Below are positions 1 through 14,700 of a DNA stretch of 64,000 nt, one piece after another; position 1 is the stretch's first letter; the number at the start of each line of letters is the position of its first letter. The position numbers and the translations under genes are program-made. The notes below the pieces were generated by a model. The model searched no databases, was not told the DNA's origin, and worked only from the letters and a program-made list of their open reading frames with translations. Source of the DNA: Megascapheus bottae (Eukaryota; Chordata; Mammalia; Rodentia; Geomyidae); assembly GCA_024803745.1 (NCBI GenBank), contig JANJXV010000006.1:39983501-40047500 (forward strand), given 5' to 3'.

Positions 1-20
1 TACTGATGTTTTTGTTGTAG

Positions 21-83
21 GATTTCCTGGAACCCAAGACTCCAGGACTCATGGCACCTCACAGAGTTCATCCACAAAGCCAG
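21..83 (+). CDS. Candidate first coding exon of the LDLRAD1-like gene
   Basis: A T-rich tract ends in AG at 19-20, and CAG|GTAACA follows at 83/84. The stretch is 63 bases. The chosen ATG at 51 gives MAPHRVHPQSQ, whose RVHPQ resembles KVFPQ near the start of human LDLRAD1 as I recall it. The frame stays open back to the acceptor, so coding could begin in an exon left of the window. The exon ends in phase 0, which fits the phase-0 start of the next candidate exon. Support is splice sites, frame and a short motif only. Confidence 0.45.
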
Positions 84-1501
84 GTAACACCTCCTCCATG
101 ACATAGCTGCGTTAAGGACTCACCTCTGTCTTGTTTCTTGAGTATTCAGGTGTATATTTTTTCACCTCTGCCAAGGAGACAGCAATAACAATGAAGTCAA
201 TTGCTTATGCCACATTGCATAAGGCTCTCCGTCCCTTTAAAGAACAGGTTGTTGGAATTTAGCAGCCATTCACTCCCTGCACCAGAGTTCAGCCTCAGTG
301 CTCCAGAGAAGGAGCACTCTTTTGCCGCCATTCTACACTCATCTTTAGAAGAGAATGGATGTGGCCTTGCCTACACAGATGAGATGCTGTAGCACCCTCT
401 CCGAGAAAGCACTGTGAGAAACCAGGTATCACAAACAGTAGTGTCTTATGAGACAAAACCTGGCAAAAAAAAAAAAACAAACAAGAAATCCAAGCTGCAC
501 ACAGGGGCTGAAAGGCCACTGAGGCTCAGGGAAAGGGACCAAGGCTCAGGGAGCTACGTGGAGAAGGCAACTCAATTTATCACAAAGCAGCATGAGGTAA
601 TAATATGCCATAAAAATTATACTAAATACAAATGACCTAGAGAAGGAAATTATTTCTCCAGCTTCTAGGAACCAAAGTTAGAATTTCCAACATTTAGGAT
701 TTTTTTTAAATGTCTTTGTTATTTTTCTAAATACATGAGTAATGTATACTCATTGTATCTATCAGGATGCTTGCTATAACAATAACAACAACAAAAACAA
801 CATGTAAACTGTGTGCCAGTAGCTTGGACCTGTATTCCTACCTACACAGGAGGGTGAGATCTGAGGATCATGATTCTCCTACTTGGAGAAGACGGTCATG
901 GGTATCTGTTTCTGTCAGCCTTACATTACAATATGAGATAATTGAGGTGGCTAGCTTACAATGAAAGATAGTATACTTAACTCACAATTTTGCAGTTTTA
1001 AAGCCCAAGTTCAGAGATTTGATAAGGGCAAAGGAAAACAGAACCTCATGGCAATAATATGTGTAGAAGCAAAACAGTTGTATTTCAAATTAGAGTAAAA
1101 AAGAGATCAGAGTCCCACAATTCCCTTCCTGGACACGTTATGACTCAAGGAACACCTGCGAAGCCCTGCTTTCTAAGTATTCATAGCACTGCCCAATAAT
1201 GCCATATAGAAAGTACCAAATCTTTACATGAGGAAACGCAGCAGCCAAACCAAAGCAACACATGTTATCTAAAAGCAGAACAAAAGGATTCCCAAGTTCT
1301 TGATGAGTAAGTGTAGATTTCCTTAAGTCCTGAACTTTTGGACTAAATCCTAGCAATAGAATTCAATGTCTTGAAGAAAATCATTCTTTTTTGTGCAAAC
1401 AAAAAGAAAGGAGCTGCTGATGTCAGTTGTACAGACCAAATGCAGTAACTTTCAAACTGTTTGATCAATGTTGAGGATGAAATATTTACCAGAATGCAAT
1501 C

Positions 1502-1548
<47 letters not shown>

Positions 1549-4500
1549 TCTAAGAAAGTTTCCTTGTGATATTGTCTACCCTAAACAGCCCTTTTCTGAG
1601 AACTCTGGCTCTTTAAATTTGATGTCATTTCTGTGAAATACATCTGTTAACCTCCAAAATTCTTGAAGACTAAGTGTGATAGAGATAAATGTTTCAAAGT
1701 AAGATTTGTATCTCTAGAAAGCAAACTGCCATTTTCTTTGTTAAAAAAAAATCACAGTCTTGCCAGGTGTTGATTACAGCCTCACACCTGTAATCCCAGC
1801 TACTCAGGAGTCTGAGATCTAAGGATTGTGTCCAAAGCCAGTTCAGGTAGGAAAGTTCACGTGACTCTTATCTCCAATTAACCACTAAAAAAAAAAACAC
1901 CAACAAACCCAGAAGTGGAGCTGTAGATCAAAGTGGTGGAGCACTAGTCTTGAGCACAAAAGCTCAGGGACAGCTCCCAGACCCTGAGCTCATGCCCTAA
2001 GACTGGCATGCACACCCATGCATGCATGTGCACTCACACACACACACATCATCATCATCATAGTCTTAGAACTTTTTTATTCTCCTATTGTCACCAAGCT
2101 AAGTAAACAAATGACTAGACACCACGATCTGCAGGATCAAATTTCAAAACTAACCTAGACCAAAAGGTCTGTGGTTCTCCACCTCCAACAAAATATGGGA
2201 CTGGAGGAATAGTTCAAGTGATAGAGAATCAGCTATGAGCAAACAAGCAAGCTGAGCAAGAACACAAGGCCAGAGTTTAAGGCCTAGAGTTCAAGCGCCA
2301 GTATCCAAAATATTAAATTAAATTAAAACCAAACTAAACAACCCAAAGAGTGCCAGCATTTCTCTTACCCCTGCTAACTCCTTCCAGATTTCCAGATGCC
2401 CTTTGGCAGAGTTACATTATTCTGATTGAGCTTCACTTTTGTTTCCTGAAATCTTGGACTTAATCCCTTTTTCTGACCTGTCAAAACAAGGATACTGGGT
2501 CTAACTGGTGCCACCTTGGCTTCTTGGTGGATGAAGGTCAAATCCTATCCTCAAGTGATAGCTGTGTCTGAATTAGTAGAGGCAGAAGTAGGGTCTTTGA
2601 CAATAGGTTACTGGACGTGCCAAACCTGTACTGGAAACTCTTGAGAACTCTTAAGCTCCCTGTGACTCTATTTAGGCCCAGACTAGCTCAGCCACCATTT
2701 TGTATCATGCCTCATGTCTCCTGACTCTCTTCAAAACACCAGAGTGTCTCTCTTCAGCTCTCCATTAGAGCAGATAGGTTTATTGAGATTGTTTGCTCTT
2801 CCTTTACTCAACTACCCCAATGCCTGTTTTCCAACAGTGTTAAGTGTATTTGAGACTGCAAGTTTTCTGGGGACATGTGTCCACTTGCAGTCACTGGCTT
2901 TCTAATAAAGATTCTCAGCTCGACCTCTTAAAATGTGGCTTCTCCGTATCTCACAATCAAATTCCTGTATAACACTGACATTCCTCCACCACTACCCTAT
3001 AACTCCGTGTATTCCCTTCATTCCCCAATAATTTTCTGTGTACCTTTTAAGAAAGAAGCAAGGTTCATTTCCAGATCCACTTTCATTCTGGATGTCTCAT
3101 TGCTGGGAAGGCATTGACTCCAGTATGTTCTGAATCTCAAAATGAATCACAGTATCAATGTATATTCATGATTGTTCTTTCTTCAACAGGTGACAAGAGT
3201 TTCTTCCCTTTCTATTGCAAATGAAGTTCCTTCAGGCCTGAATCATAAAAAAGGTGATATTTGTACTTTTTTCCCCCCCATAAACAAATGAAAGAGGTTC
3301 TGCCAAACAGGTATCATTCTGTTATAGGCCAGGACACAGCCAATAAAAATGCTCTGTTTTAGCCAATAGTTCAGTGGTTCTGGAGAGGTTTCCAGGCTCC
3401 AGCTCCTGGGTGGTTTGTCTTAGAGAATGGGTGCTGACAAATTCCATGTGACCAAGGCAGAGGTCCCAGAGACCAAAGATCAAGCACAGGAAAGGGCAGT
3501 CACATCCACTGCCTGCCACATCCATGAATTCATTTCCCTGACATGCATCTCATGCACATGGACTTCGCATTATAAGGACAGGTTTAATAAAGTTATCCAC
3601 ATAGGTAAGTATTCACCATCTCCTATAACAATACAGTTAAACTTTAAAAAAATGAGGGGGGGGGCTAGGAGTGTGGCCTTCTAGTGGAGTGCTCACTTAG
3701 CATGCACAAAGGCATGGGTTCGATTCACCAGAACCACACACACAGAAAAAGCCAGAAGTGGTGCTGTGGCTCAAGCGGCAGAGTGCTAGCCTTGAGCAAA
3801 AAGTGTCCAAGGACAGTGACCAGAACCTGAGTTCAAGCCCCAGGACTGACCCCCCCGCAAAAAAAAAAATTGCCCCTAAGTTATAAATAGTTTAAACTAT
3901 TCAGAAAGTAACTAGCAAGAATCTTTTCCTACTGAGGTGAGGAATATTTTTTCTTTTTTCTTTCTTTCTTTCTTTTTTTTTTTTTTGGTGAGTACTGGGG
4001 CTTGAACTCTGCCTGGGAACTGTCCCTGAGCTCTTCAGCTCAAGGCTACCGCCTTACCCCTGGGCCTGGGTGTTGTCCCTGAGCTCTTCTTGAGCCAAGC
4101 CCCACTTCCCATTTTCTAGAGGTTAATTGGAGATAAGAGTCCCACTGTGCCCAGCGGGGCTTGAACCTCGTCAGATCTCAGCCTCTTGAGTAGCTAGGAT
4201 AACAGGCGTGAGCCACCGCTCCTAGCTTTGAGGAATACTTTTTGAGATCTGTAGTCAAGCAAAATTTTTTCCATATTTTAAGACCAGAGAGTCAGTCAAA
4301 TCTTCCATATCTCCTGATATCACAGATACACCAATTAATAATCCTTCTGACAGAAACTTAAGCTCTGGAGGAATTATTCCAACTCAAGTCCCTTAAGGAT
4401 GGTAAGCTAAATCAACAAGTGACAACAGTTCTTCACTGAACATTTCTAGCAAGTTTGTGTCTTCACCTGCCTTGTGCAGATCTGGGATTTCTTCCAGCTT

Positions 4501-7500
4501 TAGCCGGGTCCATTCTAGAGACTTCTAGAGACTCCGATGTTTGGCTGCCTATGAAGCTGAAGGAGCTGACTCCTCTAACTCAGGTCTCCATACACCTACC
4601 AGGTAAACAGACTCCTGGGAGGAAGTTGGTACATCTTCTATTGACTCCCCAGCAGTCTATGCCTTTGTGTGTGTGTGTGCATGCACCTGTGTATGTCTGT
4701 GTATGCGTGTGTGTGTAACAGTACTGGGGCTTAAACTTGCTTAGACTTTTTGTCTCATGGCTGACACTCTACCACTTGAATCACACCTCCAGTTCTGGCT
4801 TTTTGCTGGTTCATTGGACATACATGTCTCATGGATTTTTCTGTCTGTGTTAGCTTCGAATCTCAATCCTCAGATATCACCCTTGTGGGTACCAAGTATT
4901 TTATGTGGCAGTCAACACCAGATAATTTTTTTTTTTTTGCCAGTCCTGGGCTTGGGCTCAGGGCCTGAGCACTGTCCTTGGATTTTCTCAAGGCTAGAGC
5001 TCTACCACTTGAGCCTCAGCACCACTTCCGGCTTTTTTCTATGTATGTGGTACCAAGGAATCGAACCCAGGTCTTCATGCATGCTAGGCAAGCACTTTAA
5101 CCACTAGGCCAAACTCCCGGCCCGAGAGATAATTTTGTTATCTACAATTTTATGCAAGGAAGGAAGGGTAGGGAGGAGAGGGAGGAAAGGGAAGGGAAGG
5201 AAAGGGTAATGATTAAATTCACCAACACAAAAGCCTGTTGTTGATAGGCACCGGTGGCTCCTGCCTTGTTATCCTAGCTACACAGGATGCTGCCATCTGA
5301 GGATCATGGTTTGAAGCCAGCCAGGGCAGGAAAATCTATGAGACTCTGATCTTCAATTAACCACCAGAAAACTGAAAGTGGCACTGTGACTTAAAGTGGT
5401 AGAGCACTAGTCTTGAGTGAAAGAGCTCAGGGGCAGTGCCCAGGCCCTGAGTTCAAGCCCAGTGACCAACCAAAGAAAAAAAGGAAAACCAAGGACCTGT
5501 TCTCTGCACAGGTTAAGGGCAGGTGGCCTGTATGAGTCTTGTGATGTTGAAATTTACAGTTCTCCCCTGCTTTAAGCAAGAGTGATATTCCAACAGCATT
5601 TGTATCAACTTGGATTTTCCTAGTCAAAATATAGTTTAAATAAGGATCATTATTAAATATCGTTATATGTTGGATATTATTTAAATATCTACTATGGATT
5701 TTATGTAAAATAAAGTTTCTATTTGCTTTTATTCAAATTACCCCTATCTCAACCATTCTCAAATGACTTTTCTTTCACTCATTTTAACCTCAGAAAATCA
5801 ACATGCAGCATGGTCAAACAGCGCTGTCATATGGTAACTATCCAACAGGTGGCAGTCGTGATGTAATATGAAGCTTACATTAGCACTCCTAAGTATCAAC
5901 AAAGTTCTAAATCCCCTGAAATTTCATGAAATACAACTGGAAAGGTGTATAGTGTGGCCCATCCACACTGAAAAGGGTTTGAATTACACACCCACAGATT
6001 CAGATAACTATATATTTTTTTTCTTTCTGGTCAGTTGTGGGGTTTGAACTCAGGCCCTGGACACTGCCCCTGAGATTTTTTTTTTCCCTTAAGGCTAGAA
6101 GTCCACCACTTTGACCCACAGCTTTATCTCTAGTTTTCTGGTGGTTAGTTAGAGATGAGTCTCATGGACTTTCCTGCCTGGCCTAGCTTCAAACCACTAT
6201 CCTCAGATCTCAGCCCCCTGGCTATGAAGAATTTTAGGTGTGAACCACCAGCACCCAGCTTAAAAAAAAAAAATTGCATCTGTGCAGCTGGCCACCTGTG
6301 GCTCAAGGCTGTAATCCTAGTTACTCTGGAAGCTGAGATCTCAGGGGCACATTTTGAAGCCAGACCTGGCAGGAAAGTCCTTGAGACTCTATCTCCAATA
6401 AACTTTCCCTGCAAAAAAGCGAAGTAAAGCTTTGGCTCATGTAGTAGAGCACACAGCCTTGAACAAATAGAAGCTCAGGGTCAGCCAGGCCCTGAGTTCA
6501 ATCCTTAGGAACCTGATAAACCAAAGAAAACAAAAGAAAAATAGCAGACAACAGTTCAGGTGCAACTGAAATTAGTGATATGGTTTGAAGGAGAAATAAG
6601 CAACATCACTATAAAAATACTGTGCTACGCCTGGAATAAGCTTAGCTAAACAATGAAACCTATTTGCCAAGAATATGTAAGCAGCACAACATTCTGGAGT
6701 TGAAAGCTTATCTTTTTTTTTCTTGCCAGTCCTGGGCTTGAGCTCAGGGCCTGAGCATTGTCTTTAGACTTTCTCAAGGTTAGAGCTCTACCAATTGAGC
6801 CTCAGCACTGCTTCTGGCTTTTTATTTTTCTGTGTATGTAGTACCAAGGAATTGAACCCGAGTCTTCATACATGTTAGGCAAGCACTCTACCAGTAGGCC
6901 AAACTCCTGGCCAAAAAGCTTATCTTTGATGAGCTGGCAAAGCAGACAAAATAATGCTGAAACATTTCTAAGCTGAGGTTTTGTTTATCCGTCTTTGCTT
7001 GAGTTGAAGCCGAAGTTCCAAAGGTGTGAATTAGCTCTGCATATTTCAGGCCCTGTGGGTGTCCAACTTGGTGGTACATTTCTGCATTTGGGAAAACCGT
7101 CTGTCACCACAGATCACTGCAAGGGGTTGGCCATAGGAAGACACAAACTTTCTTTTCACTCCATTAACCAATGGCCTTTGGCCAGTCACTGACCTCAGGA
7201 CTTAGATTCAACTCCTGATTTTTTTTTCTAGGTGGTTCTAGGGTTTGGATTAAGGAGAAAATGGGAGTAGTTTCTAGGTAAACATTGTGCCACACCTATT
7301 TTACTTGTATTTGTTTTTCAGATAATGTCTCATGCTTTTGCCTGGGCAAAATAATAATCTAAGCATAAGCTACCGGGCCTGACCTTCACTTCCTGATGAT
7401 TTTTGTCATTTTATGGCGAAAAGGAGGGGACTCAAGTTTGAACTCAATCTGCACACTTGTTAGGCAGGTGCTTTAGCTCTTGAGCCACTATGACAACCCT

Positions 7501-7598
7501 CAACTTCTGATTTTGACAATGCTTTTTCTGAATCACAGTTTCCCTAGTTCAAAAATGGTAACAGTAGTACATTTTGGCAGGATTCTCTAAGGATTTGA

Positions 7599-7642
<44 letters not shown>

Positions 7643-10600
7643 ATATTACCCATCAGCCATTGCAAGATGGTTACCAAATGAGTGCAAGGAGAATAGCTTA
7701 GAACAAGAGTAGATAGAGAACATAAGCATGATGTCATGCTTTTCTCCTGCTTTTAGTTCATTCATGGGACCAAGAAAGGAGTCAGTGCTTTTGAAGGAAA
7801 ACAGCTTCTAAGTATCTGTACAAGGCTCCTCTGAGCCCTCTTCTCAACTAGCCCTATTGTCCTTGACCTTTACCTGCAGAGCCTACGTTTAGCACAAAAT
7901 CTTGCTATTGCAGGTCATCCAAAATGCATCTATTGAAAACCAGGCACCTGTAGATCATGCCTGTAATCCTAGCTATGAAGGAGATCTCTGAGCATCATGG
8001 TTTGAAACCAGCCTGGGTAGGGAAGTCTGTAGAACTCTTAATTAAACACCAAAAAGCCAGAAATGGAGCTGTTCCTCAAGTGGTAGTACAAGAGCCTTGA
8101 GCACAGAAAGCTCAGAGACAGCTTCCAGGCCCTAAGTTCAAGCCCCAGGATAAACACCAAAATTTATTTATCTATCTATCTGTCTATCTACCTACCTACC
8201 TATCCATCTACCTACCTGTCTATCTACCATCTATCTGTGGAAAGCTCTAATAAACTTCATTTCAGCTATTTTATGTAAACTAACCTCCTTGCTCTGCTTG
8301 TTAGCTAGAAATCCTCAGCTGTCTTTATTATGTTGAGTTGTTGCGTTATCTTCTACAATGCAGTGACCTTAAATGGAAGCTTGCTTGTTTTAGTAAGTGC
8401 TCAGAATCATTTTTCTCTCATACTCCTCATTTCACATGCCTATTTCTGATTCCATAGTGTCATTATCCACAGAGATAACAAAAGGAGCTTGGTCTCCTCT
8501 ATGGTTTGGGTATAGTCTATCCCCTAAAGGCTCATGTGTTGGGAGTTTGCAGTGGAGTGAGGCTGAGACGGACCCATGCTCTTTGACATCTCCCACATGC
8601 CTACCTCAGCCTCCCCCAAAACCACACTGACATTCCTCAGTGCCCCAGGCCCACAGGCTTTGCCTCCCCTGAAGAGCCCCCCCCCAAACCCCACTCCCCT
8701 TGCTCATAGCATAGCACACAGCTGATCTTTTGCAATTCATTCTTCTAATTACAACTCAGCCTTCTGGTTTCCCCAGTCCCTCCAGCCTGGCAAGGTGACT
8801 CATCCAATTCAGCTGCTCTGTTGAGTGGCTTTATATTTATATCCACCTTTATATTTAAATCTGCATATAAGAGCTTTTATCTTGTGAGTTTTAGAGTCTG
8901 CTCATCTACTCTTGTGTTTTTGAGGACACTTGTTAGAGATTACCAGGGATCTCCCCGACACTCCAAATTTAGTTAGGATTTAAAAATAATGTACCGTGTG
9001 TGTGTGTGTGTGTGTGTGTGCGTGTGCATGTGTGTGTGTGCGCATGTGTGTGTGTGTGTGTTGGTCATAGGGTTTAAACCTAGGGCCTGGGTGCTGTCCC
9101 TGAGTTTTTGTGCTCTAGGCTACTATTCTGCCACTTCAGTTGTTGCTCTATTTCCAGCTTCTTTTTTTTAATTAAAGAATTTATTAACATGGATTTTTGC
9201 ATCATATTTCAAATGACGTGTTTAACAAACAAGTATCCAAGAAGGGAATCTCTATATACTCTCACTGGCACTTAGTAGTTTATGAAGATGAGAGTTTCAC
9301 TTTCCTCTCTAGACCTTTCTCAGATCTCAGCCTTCTGAGTAACTAGGATTGCCGGCATGACCCACTAGTACCTGGTATCTGGTACCTTTTTCCTTTTTCA
9401 TAAAGGCACTAGCCTATTTGTGGGAGTAGATAGTGCTTTCATGACCCAAACATCTCACAGAAGCTTTAAAGAAGACTGTGATAGTGAGTGCAGTCTTATA
9501 TTTGAATCCGTTTCTTTTCTTTTTCCCTGGGGCTGGAACTGTAGCTTGGGAGGTATTCCTGAGCTTCTTTTGCTCAAGGCTAGCAGGGTACCACGTAAGC
9601 CACAGCACTGCTTCTGTGTTTGTTGCTGAGTTATTTAGTGGAGATAAGAGCCCCATGGATTTTCCTGCCTGGGCTGGCCACAAACTGTCATCCTTGGATT
9701 TCAACTTCCTGAGTAGCTAGGATTACAGGCACGAACTACGAGTACCCAGTTTAAGTCTGTTATTATTATAACTGAGTTTTAAAATACCACTGGGAATATT
9801 AGTTTGCATACAACAGGAGTGTTAGTACATTTAAATTTGTTTACAGTTCAAGAGTAGCAAACCTTTAACTTAACTGTTTCTCCTGTGTGAAAATTAAGTA
9901 AAACTCCTTGAAGATCTTAATCTGTGCTTTGGATTATCATCATAATGAAAGTATTATTTATTTATTGAGTGAGTGAGTGAGTGAGTGACTGGGAATTGGT
10001 AAGCAAGCACTCTACCACTTGATTATCATCCTTTAAAAAAATGTTTCTGGGGCCGGGAGTTTGGCCTAGTTGCTGGGAATAACATACCCCATAGTAATCT
10101 CTCTTCTTCCTCCTCCTCCTTTCTATGTGGCAGTATTAGGGCTTGAAATCAGAGCCTAGGCACTGTCCCTTAGCTTTTTTATTCAAAGTTGTTACTCTAT
10201 CACTTTACTACTTGAGCTGCAGCTCCACTATCTGGCTCCACTTCTGGCTTTATTTTGGGTGAATTAGCTGCATTAAATGGGTGATTCTCAGATCTTCGAC
10301 TTCTAAGTACCTAGGATGACAGGCATGAGCCCCACCACCTAGCTTAATTTTTTTTGATATTTTTATTGTAATTAATAAAAGGGTTACATGATATTTGCCA
10401 TATAGAAGGTGCATTAATTCGCATACATTGATACCTAGCTTAATTTTTACAGATACCTGGTGGATCCATGAAAAACAATCCAGGAAGTCTGAGAAAAGCT
10501 GATTTCAAAGGAAAAACAAAACTCAATTTGTTTTTTGGAGACTTGGATTCAAGTCCAATTCAATTCCTAGCTATTTATCAAAGGCTGGCCAAGTGTTCAT

Positions 10601-11743
10601 AACTTAGGGCATATGCTTCCTTGTCAATTAAAAATCCTACAAGCTCTACTTGCCTCACAGCCTTACTCTGAAAGTCAGTGAGATGATATATTTGACAGTT
10701 CATAACAACCCTTCACCAAGGTTATATCATAATGGAAGGGCAAGGAGCTGGGGATTTACTGCAAACCCTTCAATATGTGCTGGAGAGTCATCTCTGGCAA
10801 ATCAGTCCTGGCAGCAACCTCTCTCCCTAGCAAACAGCAAGGGTGATGGACCTTGGCCAAAATGCTGGCTCCAAGTCAATCAGGGCCCATTTGTTGCTCT
10901 CTACTGCCCTCTTCAGTGCAGAGTTTGGACTTGCAACTAATGGGTTGACTCAGCAGCAAGTAAACACCAGCTAAATGTCCCAGCCACCTTGGCTCTGTGG
11001 ACCTATATTTGTGCATATGCAGGTATGTATGTCTGCTTCTGCCTTGAGTGCTAAATGAGAATTTGCCCTTCAACCTTCTGCATTACCCAGCCCCTGTCTT
11101 TCCCCAGTGTCTCTCCACTGACTCTCAGATCTGCCCAAGCTCCTCTGTACTTGGCAAGCACTTCTTTCCCTCGGTGTCCATGGCTTAAGATAGATTTAGG
11201 ACCCAGAGATCCTACAACAACTTTCTCCTGTTTGCTTATCTGCATTTGAGAAATTTCTAATTATGTAATAGCCACTGAGAAAATAAGGGCAGGCTTTATT
11301 GTTCTACTTCCATTTTAATGCTGTGGGTCTATTTTAATATCTCAGTCTATTTTTAAGATCAGCTTCTATTAACTGTTGGTGTTTACATTGGATTCTTGGA
11401 CTTGAAGACTGTGACTTTAAGCAGTGGCTGCTTACAAGCAGCTTGTGTTCTTGTTTAGCACTCAAGGTTTCAGCAGCAGTCCCTACCCCTTCATGTTTCC
11501 CATTACCTAAAACTAGTACCATAAAATTATGTCCCCAAGCTGGATGCACTGGCTAATGCTTGTAATCCTAGCTACACAAGAGGCTGAGATCTGTGGTTCC
11601 TAGTTCAAAGTTAGCTCAGGCACAAAAGGCCATGAGGCACTTATCTCCAATTAACCAGCAAAGAACCCAAATGGAAGTGTGGCTCAAATGGTAGAGTCTC
11701 AGATTGAGTGAAAAGCCAATTGAGAGGGCAAGTTCAAGCTCTT

Positions 11744-11786
<43 letters not shown>

Positions 11787-14700
11787 ACTATTAGTAATCT
11801 ATCAATGGAGTAATCCATCTGTATAGTCAGAGCCCTTATGAGCCAATCACTTCCCCCAAACCCATCAGCTGGCAACCAAACCCCTAGATCAATGAGAGCA
11901 TCGGGTCATTTTAGATTTAAACCATTACAGACATTGAATGGTATTTTCCCTTGGAATACCACATGGTTCAAAGACACAGAGATTTAGGCTCACTGGCTAT
12001 TAGGATACTTCAAACTCACTCAGGGTTAGCGTCACTGTCTGCAGAAGCTATGACTGATCAGGAATGGTCTGGCATTCTTCCTCTTCATGGTAAGCCAGTG
12101 TGTAGCAGAGCATCCTCTGTCTTACTCTTCGATGTGTAGGGTTGATTGTGCCTGGGGATGCCTTATGGGATATCAGAACCAGAATCTATCCTGCCATGGA
12201 ATAAAGCTGTGATTCTCAAGGTGATTAGAAAGTATGTACAGGTCCTGTATACATCCCCCTCCCCTCAGAGAGCTAGATTCTGCATATCTGGGACAGGATT
12301 GGAGTCTGCATTTCTTTCAGTACTCTAATATAAATCACCTGAGAAGTAGGCTTGGGCAACCAATGACAGCAAAAGTGTCCCTCCCTAGACCTGAAGGCTG
12401 CAGTTTAAAGAGGGGTGTTTCCATTTATACCCAGAGAAATCTGAGAAGTCACCTCAGCCTCAATGGGGACTCACAGCTTCCTCTTGATGACTTAAGCTTC
12501 ACACCTAAGGTAGCAATAACCACTCATCATCACAAGGCTAGCTGTTCAGACCAAATTAGAAATGGTAACAGGAAAGGCACCACAGTAGTCAAAAGCACAC
12601 ATTTAAGAATCTGTAATTCTGATTTTTGTTCTTCACACTGAGAACACCGTGGACAACACTGGGCTAATTAACCCTGTATCCCCTACACAAACCTCTGACC
12701 TTTGATGAAGACTTGTCCTTTTTTGTTTTGTGCTTGTGTGTTTTGTTGTGACAGACCGCTGCTGGCCTCCCACCCAAAGGTGTCTTCTGATTTCCTGTGT
12801 GGTGATCCTTATGCTTGCAGTCGTCGCTGCTCTGATTGGTCTTGGGATCACCTTCGGAATGCCTGTAGAACCTGCAGGTATGTGCCAGCCTGTCCGCTCC
12901 ACATACAAGAATGTGTTTATAGTCCATACTTCCAAAATGGGTGACTGTATTAGTGATGGGCAGTTGCCATGTGCTATGTGCCAACTGTTACTCTGGACAT
13001 TTTACCCAGGTCTTTTTTCTTAATCTTTCTCAATAGTCTTAAAAGGTAGCTGGTATCACCATTATGACAGAGACTCAGAGAAGTTAGACAACTTACACAA
13101 GATCAAATATAGCTACTACACAAACAAGCCAAGCCATGCTGACTCTGAAATTTACACAGGATACGGTCTCTACCTTCAAGGGAATTCTACTGCAGTTAGA
13201 GAGACTGATTAGACAACACCATGTAATTAGGAACTAAATTAGGTTAGGTTGAGATGATACATATTTTCAGTAATTTGGGAAATCAGCTAAGATTGGTGTT
13301 GAAGGGGTTTGGTAACGAAGGAGCAGAGAGACTGGAGTGGAGCCTTGGAAGAGAGCTCAGCTTTAGACAGGATCCAAAGGAAGAACATGTGTGCTCTGAC
13401 TGGACTAGAAGATGTGGACTTTCCCAGCCCCAAAAGTGAGGTATGGAAGGAAGATAGATTAAAAATAAAACCAAGTAGTAAAGGGGTTGGCACTGGATAA
13501 GATGTTATGGGACAGTGGTCCAGCAACACTGAATTTTATGTAATTTCAACATACACACTCACATACATAAATATATACACACATACACACATGCATGCAC
13601 ACTGTCGGTCCAGGATTTGCTTTCCTCCCTTTTACTGCTCATTTGACTGACACATCAAGGGTTTAAAAGGAATCTCAGGGGCCAGGAGTTTGACCTAGTG
13701 GTAGAGTGCTTGCCTAGCATGCACGAAGAGCCGGGTTCGATTCCTCGGTACCCCACATACATAGCAAAAAGCCGGAAGTGGTGCTGAGGCTCAAGTGGTA
13801 GAGCTCTAGCCTTGAGAAAGTCCAAGGACAGTGCTCAGGCCCTGAGCTCAAGCCCAGGAATGGCAAAAAAAAAAAAAAAAAAAAAAAAGGAATCTCAGGT
13901 GTCCGCAGACTTGAGGTGTGCTGCCTTTGCGCTTTCCACAAACCCTAGTTAACTTCAACCAAGCCCTACCACTTCGTGTGGTAATAATCTGTTCTGGAAT
14001 TTGTACTGAGGGTCATGCCATCCTCAGCCTTGGCATATAGCAGGCTTTCAGGAAGTCATGTGGGATAGGATGCAGAGGCCTGGTGCTGTCAGAAAAGGAG
14101 TCATGAAAGACTTGAGCAAGGAGGTAAAAGCAAGCAACCTATGTGTGGTCCCAATGGGGGAAATGGAGATGGGCGAGTGTGAAGTGGGGGGATTGACCAG
14201 GGCATGTCACCTGGAAAATGATTCCTCAAGTTCATGGAAAAAACAATGACACTTGGGGATGTTGCTCCCTAACAATGGACTCCTTGCCACTGGCTACTAC
14301 TTCTCTGGAGGAGTGAGTCTACACTTCTTTACCAAATGTGAATGATTATGCAAAAAATAAATACATAAGTAAATATCCATACATAAACATAAATGCAAGC
14401 AAGCTAAGCAGGCTTAGAATCTTGGAGTAGAGCTGAGAAAAAAAAAAGAGAGGAAATGAAGTGGAAAAAGAACAACAGGAAGAAGCCTGATGTTCATAGC
14501 ATGCATGCATGCACACATGCATGGTTCACATGCTGGATTTGTCTTGCAAATTTTTCAGAGTTAACGTATCGCCAATGCAAGACAGCCTCACAGCACCTGG
14601 GCTTCTTGTGTGAGGACCTCACTACATGTTTGCCACCCTCTCTGCTTTGTAATGGCAAGGTGGACTGCAGTTACGGAGAAGATGAATCTGCTACCTACTG

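Noticed and set aside
4457..5107. Frames of 87 and 116 codons at 4.4-5.1 kb
   Set aside because: They translate a GT microsatellite and reverse SINE copies.
12633..13023. Several overlapping frames around 12.6-13.0 kb
   Set aside because: Only the frame covering 12755-12877 agrees with LDLRAD1 and with splice phases; the others are shadows.
13681..13760. tRNA-like A- and B-box sequences (here and in other ID-like copies)
   Set aside because: They belong to SINE heads; no complete tRNA fold or anticodon arm is present.
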